A DNA stretch of 51,995 nt from Nostoc sp. CHAB 5834 (GTDB taxonomy: Bacteria; Cyanobacteriota; Cyanobacteriia; Cyanobacteriales; Nostocaceae), in assembly GCA_020829485.1 (NCBI GenBank), contig JAIVFU010000049.1, forward strand, positions 1 to 51,995. Direction: 5' to 3'. The notes below the pieces were generated by a model. It searched no databases, was not told the DNA's origin, and saw nothing but the letters and a program-made list of their open reading frames with translations. Shown piece after piece: positions 7,733 to 16,554 of this stretch (positions within the stretch are counted from its first letter, which is position 1; every line of letters begins with the position of its first letter). Made by a program: the position numbers and the translations under genes.

Positions 7733-9087
7733 ACAAGGTTTTTGAGTATTTCAAGTCTCGTTGGCAATCTTCTTGGAACTACTCTCTATGGGGACTGTTA
7801 ATCTTCCCATTGAGTCCTTTGGTGGGGGCTGTTACTATCGGTTTTGTATCATTAATAACTTGGCTGAAACAATCCCGCAAAATTAGTCGCCGCCCCCTCA
7901 ACTGGGGATTTGCCCTTTTGAGTGTCTTGCTGATCGTTAGTACTGGGTTTGCCGATGATAAGACAGCAGCTTTCCTCGGCTTATTTAATTTATTACCCTT
8001 CTTTTTACTTTTCGTTGCCCATAGCGCCCTGATTCAAACATTTACCCAATTGCGGCAAATGGCTTGGGTTTTGGTGATCGGTTCCATGCCCCTGGTAATT
8101 ATCGGCTTGGGGCAGTTATTTTTGGGCTGGAGTTTGAATTTAGAGATTTTGTGGGTTCTGTTGAATTGGATAATCGTACCAGGAGGAAATCCGCCCGGTC
8201 GCATCGCTTCACTCTTCTTGCACGCTAACACCTTCGCAGCTTATCTAGCGATAATTTTCATCCTTAGTTTAGGGTTGTGGCTAGAAAACTATCAGCAACT
8301 AAGGTTCAAAAGTAAACAGTCATTTCCCCCCCATCCCCACTCTCCACTCCCCCTCCTCTTCCTAACCGTGGCGATGATTACAAATTTCATCGCCTTGATT
8401 TTTACCAACTCGCGCAATGGGTGGGCGATCGCTATTTTTGCCTGTTTAGCTTACGCACTCTACCAAGGTTGGCGCATTCTTGTGGGTGGCATCGCTGCGA
8501 TCGTCTCTAGTGTGCTTTTGGCAGCTTTTGCTCCCTCGCCAGTCGCTCTATTTTTTCGTCAGTACGTTCCTGCCTTCTTTTGGGCAAGGTTAAATGATAA
8601 CATGTATCCAGATAGACCAGTCGCTTTAATGCGAAAAACTCAGTGGCAGTTTGCCTGGTCTTTAGCTCAGGAACATCCTTGGACTGGCTGGGGTTTACGC
8701 AGCTTTAGTGGACTCTACCAAGCCAAGATGGAGATTTCCTTGGCTCATCCCCATAACTTGTTTTTGATGTTATCTGCTGAAACTGGTTTTCCCAGTACTC
8801 TGTTATTTTTTGGCTTACTCGCTTGGATTTTGATTTCAGGTGTCCAATTACTGCGAAAGTCAAAATATATAAAGAAAGAGGACAGATTAATATTTTTCAG
8901 TTATCTTCTGGCTTTTGTTGGGTGGGTTCTATTCAATACAGTTGATGTAACCATATTCGATTTTCGTTTGAATGCCTTTTCATGGTTAATTTTGGCTGCC
9001 ATCTGTGGAGTAGTATATCGTTATAACCTACATGATAGGCTTGCATCTCATCCAAATGAGTCAGGAAATGACAAACAGCAACTTTAA
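7714..9087 (+). CDS. O-antigen ligase/Wzy-type polytopic membrane protein
   Basis: 457 aa with about ten or more hydrophobic helices. The Wzy_C/O-antigen-ligase hallmark is visible: HPWTGWGLRSF, then AHPHNLFLMLSAETGFPSTL, with the conserved His and the Glu-x-Gly of this family. Such proteins join or polymerise polysaccharide chains on undecaprenyl carriers at the plasma membrane; IctB-named cyanobacterial proteins share the fold. The ATG at 7714 has GAGGA directly against it, so a TTG at 7729 (overlapping the YaaW stop as TTGA, with GGGAG upstream) is a possible true start. A Pro/His-rich insertion (SFPPHPHSPLP, about residues 205-215) is encoded by a C-rich tract like those in the spacers. 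Confidence 0.75.
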   Translation: MLGASLNKVFEYFKSRWQSSWNYSLWGLLIFPLSPLVGAVTIGFVSLITWLKQSRKISRRPLNWGFALLSVLLIVSTGFADDKTAAFLGLFNLLPFFLLFVAHSALIQTFTQLRQMAWVLVIGSMPLVIIGLGQLFLGWSLNLEILWVLLNWIIVPGGNPPGRIASLFLHANTFAAYLAIIFILSLGLWLENYQQLRFKSKQSFPPHPHSPLPLLFLTVAMITNFIALIFTNSRNGWAIAIFACLAYALYQGWRILVGGIAAIVSSVLLAAFAPSPVALFFRQYVPAFFWARLNDNMYPDRPVALMRKTQWQFAWSLAQEHPWTGWGLRSFSGLYQAKMEISLAHPHNLFLMLSAETGFPSTLLFFGLLAWILISGVQLLRKSKYIKKEDRLIFFSYLLAFVGWVLFNTVDVTIFDFRLNAFSWLILAAICGVVYRYNLHDRLASHPNESGNDKQQL

Positions 9088-9251
9088 ATATCCATCATTT
9101 CATTTTCAGTGTATGCACTGGGGACATTTAGCCTTTCAAGTTAATAAGATTATTATATTCACGTCTGTGAGTGTGACTAATACATAATTAGTTACTGTTG
9201 CTGATTGTTGGGAAGGTGTAGGGACAACCCTTTGGGGTTTTCCTGCATGAC

Positions 9252-9276
9252 GGGCATCTCTTGTAGATGCCCTTTT
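9252..9276 (+). terminator. Rho-independent terminator after the Wzy-like gene
   Basis: GGGCATCT (9252-9259) pairs with AGATGCCC (9265-9272) around a 5-nt loop and is followed by TTTTGT. It lies 165 bp past the end of the Wzy-like gene and 100 bp ahead of the 172-aa gene. Confidence 0.65.
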
Positions 9277-9377
9277 GTATATTTATTATTTCTCTTCAGT
9301 TAAAGCACAATTTTAAAACCTATTTGATTTGACGGAATATCTAAAAAAATTTTCTCTTTCCTAAAGGAATGTAAAAC

Positions 9378-9896
9378 ATGGTTGCTGAAATGAAATTAGG
9401 TCTTTGTAACCCGCCAGAACCTATTTATTTGTACGTGAAAAACGGAGAATTAAACGGAGAATCTTACCTCTGGTATAACTACGATATCAATAATGATCAA
9501 ACTATTCCTGTCCACCAAACAGGGCTAACTGGGTATATATCTGAACTGAAATTAAAAACGACAGAATTTAAGGGAAAGGACAACGTTAAGTTACACATCG
9601 TTGTTAGGGCGGATGAAGTTTATGTTGTTAGGACTGGGATAGAAACAAACTTTGCTAAAAGTTTCCTTTTAGCTGCATCATGTGTCCAGGACTTTTCCAA
9701 GCCCCTGATTATCGCTGCAATTGCTGGAAAAGAGAATGTGGTTTTTTGTAACCTCTACGACGCGGCGACTAAAACCCGGATTCACTCTGAATGGAACAAA
9801 GATGCTGATTGGACGGCAATCATTGATAGTGTTCAAACTAGATTGCAGACATCTAAAAATTCTCATATCGTCTCTGGTGAGCCAATACTGTTCTAA
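9378..9896 (+). CDS. Conserved-looking hypothetical protein, 172 aa
   Basis: Not recognised. A strong start is supported by AAGGA at 9363-9367 ahead of ATG 9378. The protein is soluble, mixed alpha/beta, with a strand-rich middle (GKDNVKLHIVVRADEVYVVRTG) and no signal peptide, membrane helix or obvious catalytic motif. Alternating hydrophobic strands followed by FAKSFLLAASCV suggest a small beta-barrel or OB-like domain; that is a guess. It is flanked by its own terminators at 9252 and 9932, so it is an independent unit. Codon use and HIP1-free AT-rich flanks do not differ clearly from neighbours. Confidence 0.7.
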   Translation: MVAEMKLGLCNPPEPIYLYVKNGELNGESYLWYNYDINNDQTIPVHQTGLTGYISELKLKTTEFKGKDNVKLHIVVRADEVYVVRTGIETNFAKSFLLAASCVQDFSKPLIIAAIAGKENVVFCNLYDAATKTRIHSEWNKDADWTAIIDSVQTRLQTSKNSHIVSGEPILF

Positions 9897-9931
9897 AAAA
9901 ATTGTGGAGGAACTTCTCTATCGGAAGTAAT

Positions 9932-9966
9932 GCAAAACAGCCCCAGATGAACTGGGGCTGTTTTGC
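9932..9966 (+). terminator. Rho-independent terminator after the 172-aa gene
   Basis: A perfect 14-bp stem: GCAAAACAGCCCCA (9932-9945) against TGGGGCTGTTTTGC (9953-9966), 7-nt loop. The A- and T-tracts on both sides mean it could work in both directions. From here to 10246 I see no gene, only a Nostoc-type repeat around 10095-10125 and a hairpin at 10139-10166 (CTCCAGATGCC against GGCATTCTGGAG). Confidence 0.8.
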
Positions 9967-10246
9967 GAGAGTTGTTTGGCAGGAGGGGTATATCAATAAC
10001 TGATGCCCCATGTTTAGATGTATAGCGCTTCTCTGTTAACTGCAATACAGACATAACAACGTGTTTTGGCATATCCGGATGATTTGGAAAATTGCGTAGG
10101 CGCAGCCCGTCGTAGACATCGCTTTTTCCAAAAAGAAACTCCAGATGCCCTTAAGGCATTCTGGAGCAGTAACAGGTTTCTAACATCAATCAATTTTTAC
10201 CTATGCGATCGCCAGATGTCGTTAGAGTATATACTCAAATCTATTT

Positions 10247-10644
10247 ATGTCTGTTCATCCGCAAATCGACGAGCAAATTACCTTCTTTTATACCCATAAT
10301 CTCAATGCATCTAGAGAATTCTACGAAGAAAAACTAGGTTTGGAATTATGGCTCGATCAAGGAACCTGTCGGATTTATACTGTCAGTGGTTCTGGATACT
10401 TAGGTTTGTGTCAAACAAGCGAAATATCAACTCCTCCAGCCGCCAAGCAATCAAGTGTAATTTTTACCTTGGTAACACAGCAGGTAGATGAGTGGTTTGA
10501 ATATCTCAAAGAACGTGCGTTGAATTTGAAAAACCACCTACACTAAACGAAAAGTACAACATTTACCACTGTTCTTTACGTGATCCCAGTGGTTATTTAA
10601 TTGAAATTCAACGTTTTGAGACTACTAATAGTAATATTTTATAA
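10247..10644 (+). pseudogene. Frameshifted VOC/glyoxalase-fold protein gene
   Basis: From ATG 10247 the frame encodes a vicinal-oxygen-chelate domain: ITFFYTHNLNASREFYEEKL, then YLGLCQTSE, then VDEWFEYLKER. After that it goes out of frame and stops at 10546. Restoring one base near 10518 (CGTGCG for an expected CGTGGCG) continues as VEFEKPPTLNEKYNIYHCSL and RDPSGYLIEIQRFE to a stop at 10644. That tail, with the DPxGxxxEIQ signature, is the normal end of a VOC protein of about 130 aa. A single-base deletion is the simplest reading; a sequencing error is possible. No mechanism of programmed shift is evident. Confidence 0.75.
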
Positions 10645-10776
10645 TATTTTGATTATTAGATATGAGCGATCGGTTGCCTTGACTATAGTATTAATGCCAG
10701 CAAGTGCGACAAGTTATTGTTTTTTTGGCTTCTCCCATGAAATTATCGCTTTGAGTCCCACGTAGAAATGCACCTC

Positions 10777-11082
10777 TCACTTCTGCATCAAGGGAACGCA
10801 TGAGGAAACCTCCATGACAAATACAACACCCTTTGAGCGCATCACAACTCGGTTAAATGTTTCTCCTGTATCAGCTACAATATTGATAAACTTATTAGCA
10901 TCAGAGCTAGTCCAGCTACCATTAGCTATAGCAGTTGGCACATTTGCACCACTAAAACTCTTTAACAACTGATCGCCGTTGTAAATGTCAAAATAGTTGT
11001 AATCATCCAATGAACCTGCATAAAAACCGAAGTAATTAACAGCTTCTTTGAAGTTAAGGAGCAATGGGGCTTTTGCCCACAA
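10777..11082 (-). pseudogene. Remnant of a secreted/PEP-CTERM-type surface protein
   Basis: The middle of this 101-codon frame, NYFGFYAGSLDDYNYFDIYN then FNRVVMRSKGVVFVMEV, resembles the conserved C-terminal half of cyanobacterial PEP-CTERM exported proteins. There, YFGFYWGSxDxYN and FNRVVxxS are common words. The signal peptide and PEP-CTERM anchor are both missing, and the N-terminal MWAKAPLLL comes from a C-rich repeat tract. A second short frame overlaps its end on the same strand (10691-10801, 36 codons, beginning MRSLDAEVRGAFLRG), origin unknown. I read this as a gene fragment left by rearrangement. Confidence 0.5.
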
Positions 11083-11130
11083 GGGGCAAGGTTTGTACCT
11101 TTTCCCCTACCCCCTGCTCCCTGCCTCTTA

Positions 11131-11228
11131 TCAAACTAGATTAAGTAATGTAAAAAATATTGAGATTAGTTCGTAGTGAACGCGAGTGCGTCTCTACAAA
11201 CCTTGAATTATTCACGCTGCTCTACTTA
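11131..11228. repeat. Family A element fragment, copy 2
   Basis: Reverse orientation relative to copy 1. It begins TCAAACTAGATTAAGTAATG and runs to CTACTTA at 11228, matching copy 1 with most of the central hairpin deleted. The spacer 11083-11510 otherwise has a 14-bp-stem hairpin at 11270-11308 (GCGTAGGTTGGGTT arms), GAGTGGC direct repeats near 11350, and C-rich tracts at 11453-11503. Confidence 0.65.
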
Positions 11229-11510
11229 GATGCAAAACAACATCAATACGCTTGGCTTTGTGAAAAATTGCGTAGGTTGGGTTGCCCTTTGCTTAACCCA
11301 ACCTACGCAACTGCTATTATTGACATAATATCCTCGCCTTGGGGGAGTAGCGAGTGGCGAGTGGCGAGTGGGGAATGGAAAATAGGGAGTGACGATTGAG
11401 AAATGGGGTAAAACAAGAATCAATATTTAATTGAGGATTGGGCATTAGTTATTCTCCCCCTGCTCCCCTATCTCCCTGATATCCCTATACCCTCACTCCC
11501 CTAACTTGCT

Positions 11511-12260
11511 ATGCAAACTGACTCTAACAGTCCCGATCGTGTTGCATCTCCTAATAATGAGCCTAACCCAGGAAAGTTTTTGATTCCGCGATCGCAGCGA
11601 CAGAGGTTCTTTATTCAGTTTACCTTAATGACCCTGATTGGATGGGTTGTGGGTGGCATTGCCAGTATCGCCTTAGAGAAAATTATTCTCCAAACCTCAC
11701 CTAGCGTTGCAATCCAACCACAAACATGGGGCATTTTGGTTAGAAGTCTCAGTAATGTTGTATTTGCCGTAATTTTTGCTGCTGATCAGAGCCTTGTCCT
11801 TTACCGATATTTACCGGGTTGGCAGTGGATATTTGCTACTAGTGTAGGTTGGCTGATTGCTAACGGCGTTTCTACAGCCTGGATTAACTATATTTCAACT
11901 ATTGCCATATCGTTAAATGAAACTTTATCTCCTGAACAAAGTTTTATATTTGGATTTCTGTCTGCGATCGCATATATTATTTCTGGTATTTGGCTGGGTA
12001 TTAGCCAATGGCTAGTATTGAGGCGATATACAGTAGACATTTGGTGGTGGAATTTTTTACCCTCAATCTCTTTCTTCTTGATCACTATTTTGGTTTGGTT
12101 GCTTTTTATTATGCAAAATTTAATTCCACAAACCTACCGTACACCCATATTATATTGGAGTGGACAAGGGCTTACAGCAGTGATTTTGGGAGCCATACCA
12201 GCAATTGGCTTGTGTACATTAAAAAGAAATTTACATCACAAAACTGAAGTTTCTCGCTGA
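11511..12260 (+). CDS. Six-helix integral membrane protein, unknown function
   Basis: 249 aa: a polar 30-residue N-terminus, then six hydrophobic segments (about 31-53, 74-96, 105-125, 143-168, 180-200, 212-232). Two related words, DQSLVLYRYLPGWQWIFATS and SQWLVLRRYTVDIWWWNFLP, show an internal duplication. This Q-x-LVLxRY pattern is familiar from cyanobacterial membrane proteins of unknown role. No signal peptide cleavage site or enzymatic motif. The ATG at 11511 lacks a clear Shine-Dalgarno sequence. Confidence 0.7.
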   Translation: MQTDSNSPDRVASPNNEPNPGKFLIPRSQRQRFFIQFTLMTLIGWVVGGIASIALEKIILQTSPSVAIQPQTWGILVRSLSNVVFAVIFAADQSLVLYRYLPGWQWIFATSVGWLIANGVSTAWINYISTIAISLNETLSPEQSFIFGFLSAIAYIISGIWLGISQWLVLRRYTVDIWWWNFLPSISFFLITILVWLLFIMQNLIPQTYRTPILYWSGQGLTAVILGAIPAIGLCTLKRNLHHKTEVSR

Positions 12261-12364
12261 CTTTGCGATAGCGCAGCGTAAAGCCTTCTCTACGAGAGGT
12301 TGCGCCAACGGCATGGCTTCGCTTAGAGCGAGGAACGAGCATCATTGCAAATTGCGAATTGGAT

Positions 12365-13657
12365 TTATTTGTCATCCCAAATGGTTTCTAAACGCTCTTG
12401 TGCCTTTTTGAGAGCTTTTTGGGGAGACTCACCTAACAGTGCAGCCTCGATCGCTCGACCAAGACTGTCAGACACACGGTTATATCCAGCTATTATAGGT
12501 ACAGATTGTGCCACAGACATTTGATCTAAAAATACTTTTAACCAAGGTTTTTGGTTGATGTATTGCTGATAAACTTTACTTTGAGCCGATTTTATATTAA
12601 CAGGTAAAAAACCTGTGCCAATAGCCCATTCTGTTTGAAATTCTTCACTTAAAAGATACTCTAAAAACTTGAGTGCAGCTTTTTCTCTTTCTGGGGTACT
12701 CTTCATGAGATACATATTTCCAGTACCTGATACTGTAGCTGAACGCACATTTGCAGGTATGGGAAATACATGATAATCAACGTTAGACCTTGTGATATAA
12801 GTCCAAGGCCCTGTAATCTGCATTGCAACACGACCTGCAATAAAAGCGTCCTCTTCATAACCCCGCTCTGGAGGAGAAAGCATTGCTGATCCATCTTTTA
12901 ACAGGTCTTGCCAAAATTGTAAAGCAGCGATCGCACCAGCATTGGTCAAGTTCGGGCGGTTATTGGTAACTATCTCTCCTCCTGCACTGAATAAAAATGG
13001 CAACCAACTAGAGACAGTCCATCCTCCTGTTCCTAAAGGCATTAATATTCCATACTGGTCAGGTCGATTATCACCATTACGATCTATGGTCAACTTCTTG
13101 GCTACCTGTCTCAATTCTTCCCAAGTTTTGGGTATTTCTGTGATTCCGGCAGCTTCAAAAAGTTTAGGTCGGTAAAAAATTGCGAAATTACTAGTGTACA
13201 GTGGCAATGACCAAATGTGGCCATCTAATTTCAATTGTTCAAATATGTTAGGGCTGATTTCCGATGTCACAGGCAAGTTTTTCAGCCAATCTTCTAAAGG
13301 TCGAATTGCCCCTAGTTCTACGAACTGACCTGTAAATTGTGGATAAAAATACAGAACATCTGGAGGCACGTTGCCCATCACTGCTGTTAATATTTTCGGC
13401 AATTGGGGATCGCCGATGAAGATAGATTCTACCTGGACATCTGTATGAGTCTGATTAAATTTATCTACCAGTTTTTCAAATACACTCCGATTAACAGGGG
13501 GATTGATTCCTTGCCAGACTGTTAGATGAATGGCTCCATTATCCTTCTGTATTGGAACTTGACAACTAGATAAAAATACTAAACATAAACTCAGGACAAT
13601 TGCTATAAGTGAGAATTTTCCGGCTGAATCGATGAACCGACGATAAAAATTCATCAT
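12365..13657 (-). CDS. ABC transporter extracellular sugar-binding lipoprotein (family 1)
   Basis: 430 aa. It has a lipoprotein signal peptide with hydrophobic core LIAIVLSLCLVF and lipobox LSSC (Cys at about 32). The mature part is a family-1 solute-binding protein: LTVWQGINPP, IPKTWEELRQVAKKL, YGILMPLG, GRVAMQITGPWTY, and the C-terminal SLGRAIEAALLGESPQKALKKAQ. It should capture a sugar or glycoside in the periplasm for an ABC importer. No permease or ATPase gene is next to it, so partners must be elsewhere. Two tandem ATGs (13657, 13654) make the exact start ambiguous by one codon. Confidence 0.88.
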   Translation of the reverse strand: MMNFYRRFIDSAGKFSLIAIVLSLCLVFLSSCQVPIQKDNGAIHLTVWQGINPPVNRSVFEKLVDKFNQTHTDVQVESIFIGDPQLPKILTAVMGNVPPDVLYFYPQFTGQFVELGAIRPLEDWLKNLPVTSEISPNIFEQLKLDGHIWSLPLYTSNFAIFYRPKLFEAAGITEIPKTWEELRQVAKKLTIDRNGDNRPDQYGILMPLGTGGWTVSSWLPFLFSAGGEIVTNNRPNLTNAGAIAALQFWQDLLKDGSAMLSPPERGYEEDAFIAGRVAMQITGPWTYITRSNVDYHVFPIPANVRSATVSGTGNMYLMKSTPEREKAALKFLEYLLSEEFQTEWAIGTGFLPVNIKSAQSKVYQQYINQKPWLKVFLDQMSVAQSVPIIAGYNRVSDSLGRAIEAALLGESPQKALKKAQERLETIWDDK

Positions 13658-13756
13658 TTATGGTAACAAACCTCTAAATTTATCTATGGGAAAAAGGAAA
13701 AAATATTTGATTACAGCTTCGTGCAACGAGGTTCAACAGTTATCATTTAAGAACTG

Positions 13757-13898
13757 TAAGTAAAACGGCGTAAATAATTTGCATGTTTGTAGTAAGGACT
13801 TTAGTCCTAAAAGAAGGACTGAAGTCCTTACTACGAACTGGATGACAATAATTTTACATTAATTAACATAGTTGGATTTATTCGCACCGACTTACTTA
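13757..13898. repeat. Family A inverted-repeat element, copy 3
   Basis: 142 bp with both terminal inverted repeats and the central hairpin (GTAGTAAGGACTTTAGTCC against GGACTGAAGTCCTTACTAC). Nearly identical to copies at 26396 and 41063. It is in the spacer upstream of the sugar-binding protein gene. Confidence 0.85.
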
Positions 13899-13990
13899 AG
13901 TCAATTGGGAGTAAGAACAGTTATCAGTTAAAAATTGATAACTGTTGACTGTTCACTGATTTTAAATTCCCGCACTGAAACCGTGATAAC

Positions 13991-14034
13991 TGTTGACTGT
14001 TGACTGTTGACTGTTGACTGTTGACTGTTGACTG
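13991..14034. repeat. Heptanucleotide tandem repeat (TGTTGAC)n
   Basis: Six full units of TGTTGAC plus two bases. The 80 bp before it carries related inverted words (AACAGTTATCAG, TTGATAACTGTTGACTG). The spacer 13658-14452 otherwise contains elements A and F and no gene that I can support. Confidence 0.85.
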
Positions 14035-14278
14035 ATTTAATACGTCCTTATCCAGAGCAACCAATTTTGAGGTAATAATTAATATTATCTTCACTAAGAC
14101 CAGTAAAAATTTTGCGTCACAGCTATAAAATATTACACCAAAGCTTGAGAATTAAATGATTTAGTTTCTCCAAAATTTTTGGTAATTTATAGAATGTGTT
14201 GTCACATACCCTACATTACTGTTATATTTAGGGACTCATTCAGTATAAATACTGGTTAATTCCGCCGAAAGCAGCATC

Positions 14279-14408
14279 TATAGCAGTTCTCGCATGGAAT
14301 ACAGGCCTAACCCCCAGCCGCTTCCCTGCAAGGGAAGGGGAGCAAAATTCAAAGCCCCTTTTAGGAGAGAGGTCAAAACTGTACTGCACCCAAGCGAGAA
14401 CCGCTATG
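14279..14408. repeat. Family F inverted-repeat element
   Basis: 130 bp with ends TATAGCAGTTCTCGCATGG and, in reverse complement, CATAGCGGTTCTCGCTTGG. The interior has C-rich and G-rich tracts (CCCTGCAAGGGAAGGGG). It ends 45 bp ahead of the glycosyltransferase start at 14453, so it lies in that gene's promoter or leader. A lone right end of the same family is at 27725-27737. Confidence 0.7.
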
Positions 14409-14452
14409 TTTAATTAGTGTTGCAGTTCTTCAGAAAAGTAGCACATCCTTAT

Positions 14453-15736
14453 ATGACTCATTTTGGTGTAGTTTGTCCCTGTGCCCATTCTCATATAAGC
14501 ACAATGACAACATTAGGCTGGGAACTTCAACAACGAGGTCATCAAGTCACCCTATTTAGCTTGCCCTATGCTCAATCTAAGGTAGAAGACTTAGGATTGG
14601 GCTTCCGGGCAGTTGGGGAATCTGATATTCCCAGCCAGAGGACAGCCCAAAAGCAAGCCAAAGTAGCAGAAATGGTTGGTTTTGCTGCTTTACAAGCTCA
14701 ACTCAATCTAGTAAAAGAGGATGTAGCTGCCCTGCTACGGGATGCTCCCAGAGCAATGAAAGAAGAAGGTGTGGAAGCGTTGCTTGTAGACCAAGTTTCC
14801 TATGAGGGGGGTTCTATTGCTGAATTGCTAAATATTCCTTTCATTAACATCTGCTCTGGTTTAATAGTCAACCCTGAAGACACTATTCCCCCTTGGTTTA
14901 CTTCTTGGGACTATAACCCAGCTTGGTGGGCGCGTCTACGAAATAAAGCTGGTTACGCGTTGATTAATCGTACTTGGCAACCGATTCTGGATGTGGTGAG
15001 GGAGTATCGCCAACAGTGGAAGTTGTCTTGGCTTTCTCACGCCAGCGATTCCTATTCGCAGCTGGCTCAGATAAGTCAACAACCGATTGAGTTTGAATTT
15101 CCTCGTCGTGAATTGCCTGATTGCTTTCATTTTGTGGGAACTTTGCAGAGTCCAACCACTAGAAAAGCTATTCCCTTCCCCTTTGAAAAGTTGACTGGCC
15201 AGCCACTAATTTATGCCTCTATGGGCACTCTGCAAAATCGTTACATCAGGATTTTCCAGTGTGTTGCTGAAGCTTGTCTGGGATTAGATGTCCAGTTAGT
15301 AATTTCTCTGGGTGGTGGTATGAGTCCAGAATCTATGCCAAAACTACCCGGTTCGCCTCTAGTTGTCGGTTATGCACCCCAATTAGAACTACTGAAAAAA
15401 GCCTCTCTCGTCATTACCCATGCAGGTGCTTGTACCGTTTTGGAATCTTTGGGAAATGCAGTACCGATGGTGGCGATTCCAATTACCTATGAACAGCCTG
15501 GACTGGCGGCGCGTCTTGCTTGGACAGGCGCGGGTAAGGTTGTATCTTTGTCTCGTTTGAATGTTCCTAGATTGCGATCTGCCATACAACAAGTGCTAAA
15601 TGAAGATTCTTATAAAAAGAACGCTTCTAGCCTGCAAGACGCTATTCATCGGGCTGGTGGGGTGACTCGTGCAGTTGATATTATCGAACAGGCAATATCA
15701 ACAGGAAAATCGGTGACTAACAAATCAACTGCCTAA
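14453..15736 (+). CDS. UGT/MGT-type glycosyltransferase (zeaxanthin glucosyltransferase/macrolide GT-like, GT1)
   Basis: About 427 aa from ATG 14453 (MTHFGVVCPCAHSHISTMTT); a frame open from 14417 adds 12 unconserved residues. GT-B fold of family GT1: N-terminal acceptor domain with HISTMTTLGWELQQRGHQV, and a C-terminal nucleotide-sugar domain with VVGYAPQLELLKKASLVITH, then HAGACTVLESLGNAVPMVAI and PITYEQPGLAARL (about residues 303-355). This is the HxGxxTxxEa...P..xEQ donor signature. Closest in style to CrtX-like carotenoid glucosyltransferases and macrolide transferases; the acceptor is unknown. First of three co-directional genes (gaps of 62 and 12 bp). Confidence 0.8.
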   Translation: MTHFGVVCPCAHSHISTMTTLGWELQQRGHQVTLFSLPYAQSKVEDLGLGFRAVGESDIPSQRTAQKQAKVAEMVGFAALQAQLNLVKEDVAALLRDAPRAMKEEGVEALLVDQVSYEGGSIAELLNIPFINICSGLIVNPEDTIPPWFTSWDYNPAWWARLRNKAGYALINRTWQPILDVVREYRQQWKLSWLSHASDSYSQLAQISQQPIEFEFPRRELPDCFHFVGTLQSPTTRKAIPFPFEKLTGQPLIYASMGTLQNRYIRIFQCVAEACLGLDVQLVISLGGGMSPESMPKLPGSPLVVGYAPQLELLKKASLVITHAGACTVLESLGNAVPMVAIPITYEQPGLAARLAWTGAGKVVSLSRLNVPRLRSAIQQVLNEDSYKKNASSLQDAIHRAGGVTRAVDIIEQAISTGKSVTNKSTA

Positions 15737-15798
15737 TTTTCAATTTTTGATTTAATACCCAAAAATATCTCATAAATAAAGAGCAGAATATTAGAATT

Positions 15799-16542
15799 AT
15801 GATTCAACAGACTGGAGAGTATTTTTTGAATTCAAATTTACAAGATTTATTTAATTTGAAGCAGCATCTACAAGAATTTTTGAATTTAGATGCAGAAACC
15901 CTAGATTTCAAGTTAAAAACTGGTTTGCAAGAAATGGCTGACTTAGGTCATAAAGATTTTGATTGGGATCAAGCAACTACTTTTTATCGCGATCGTGTCA
16001 AAGAGCTTTATCTATTTGATTTAGGAGCTTGGCATTTATCAATTCATGAACGTCTTGGTAATATGCTACAGTTAATTGCAGATCATGCCCAAGGACAGGT
16101 GTTAGATTTTGGTGGTGGAATTGGTACTCATGCAATTGGTGCTGCTCTTTGTCCTCAAGTTAAGCAGGTAATTTATTGTGATATTAATCCTATCAATCTT
16201 GATTTTGTGCATTATCGAGCTAAGAAATTAGGACTATGTGACAAAATACGTTTTTGTTCAGAAATACCTGTAGAGGAAAGTTTTGATACAATTCTTTGCT
16301 TTGATGTTTTAGAGCATTTGCCAGATCCTAGTCAACAGTTGCTACAGTTCCATCAAATTTTGACTCCTAAAGGTAAGATAATCGTCAATTGGTTTTTCTC
16401 TAAAGGTAGGAATAATGAACACCCTTTTCACTTGGATGATCCTCAAGCAATAGATACTTTTTTCCGCACACTTCAGAGCCGCTTTGTCGAGATTTTTAAT
16501 CCTTATGACACATCCGCTCGTTGCTATCGTCAATGGATTTGA
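15799..16542 (+). CDS. Class I SAM-dependent methyltransferase
   Basis: 247 aa. SAM motif I is VLDFGGGIGTHA (101-112), the acidic ribose-binding residue is in IYCDINPINL, motif II/IV is FDTILCFDVLEHLPDP, and the post-motif is LTPKGKIIVNWFF. The 100-residue N-terminus is a helical cap carrying W and Y residues, typical of small-molecule or sugar methyltransferases. Substrate unknown. It sits between two glycosyltransferases, 12 bp before the GT4 gene, so its substrate is probably the same glycosylated product. Confidence 0.8.
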   Translation: MIQQTGEYFLNSNLQDLFNLKQHLQEFLNLDAETLDFKLKTGLQEMADLGHKDFDWDQATTFYRDRVKELYLFDLGAWHLSIHERLGNMLQLIADHAQGQVLDFGGGIGTHAIGAALCPQVKQVIYCDINPINLDFVHYRAKKLGLCDKIRFCSEIPVEESFDTILCFDVLEHLPDPSQQLLQFHQILTPKGKIIVNWFFSKGRNNEHPFHLDDPQAIDTFFRTLQSRFVEIFNPYDTSARCYRQWI

Positions 16543-16554
16543 ATTTCAGAAGAT

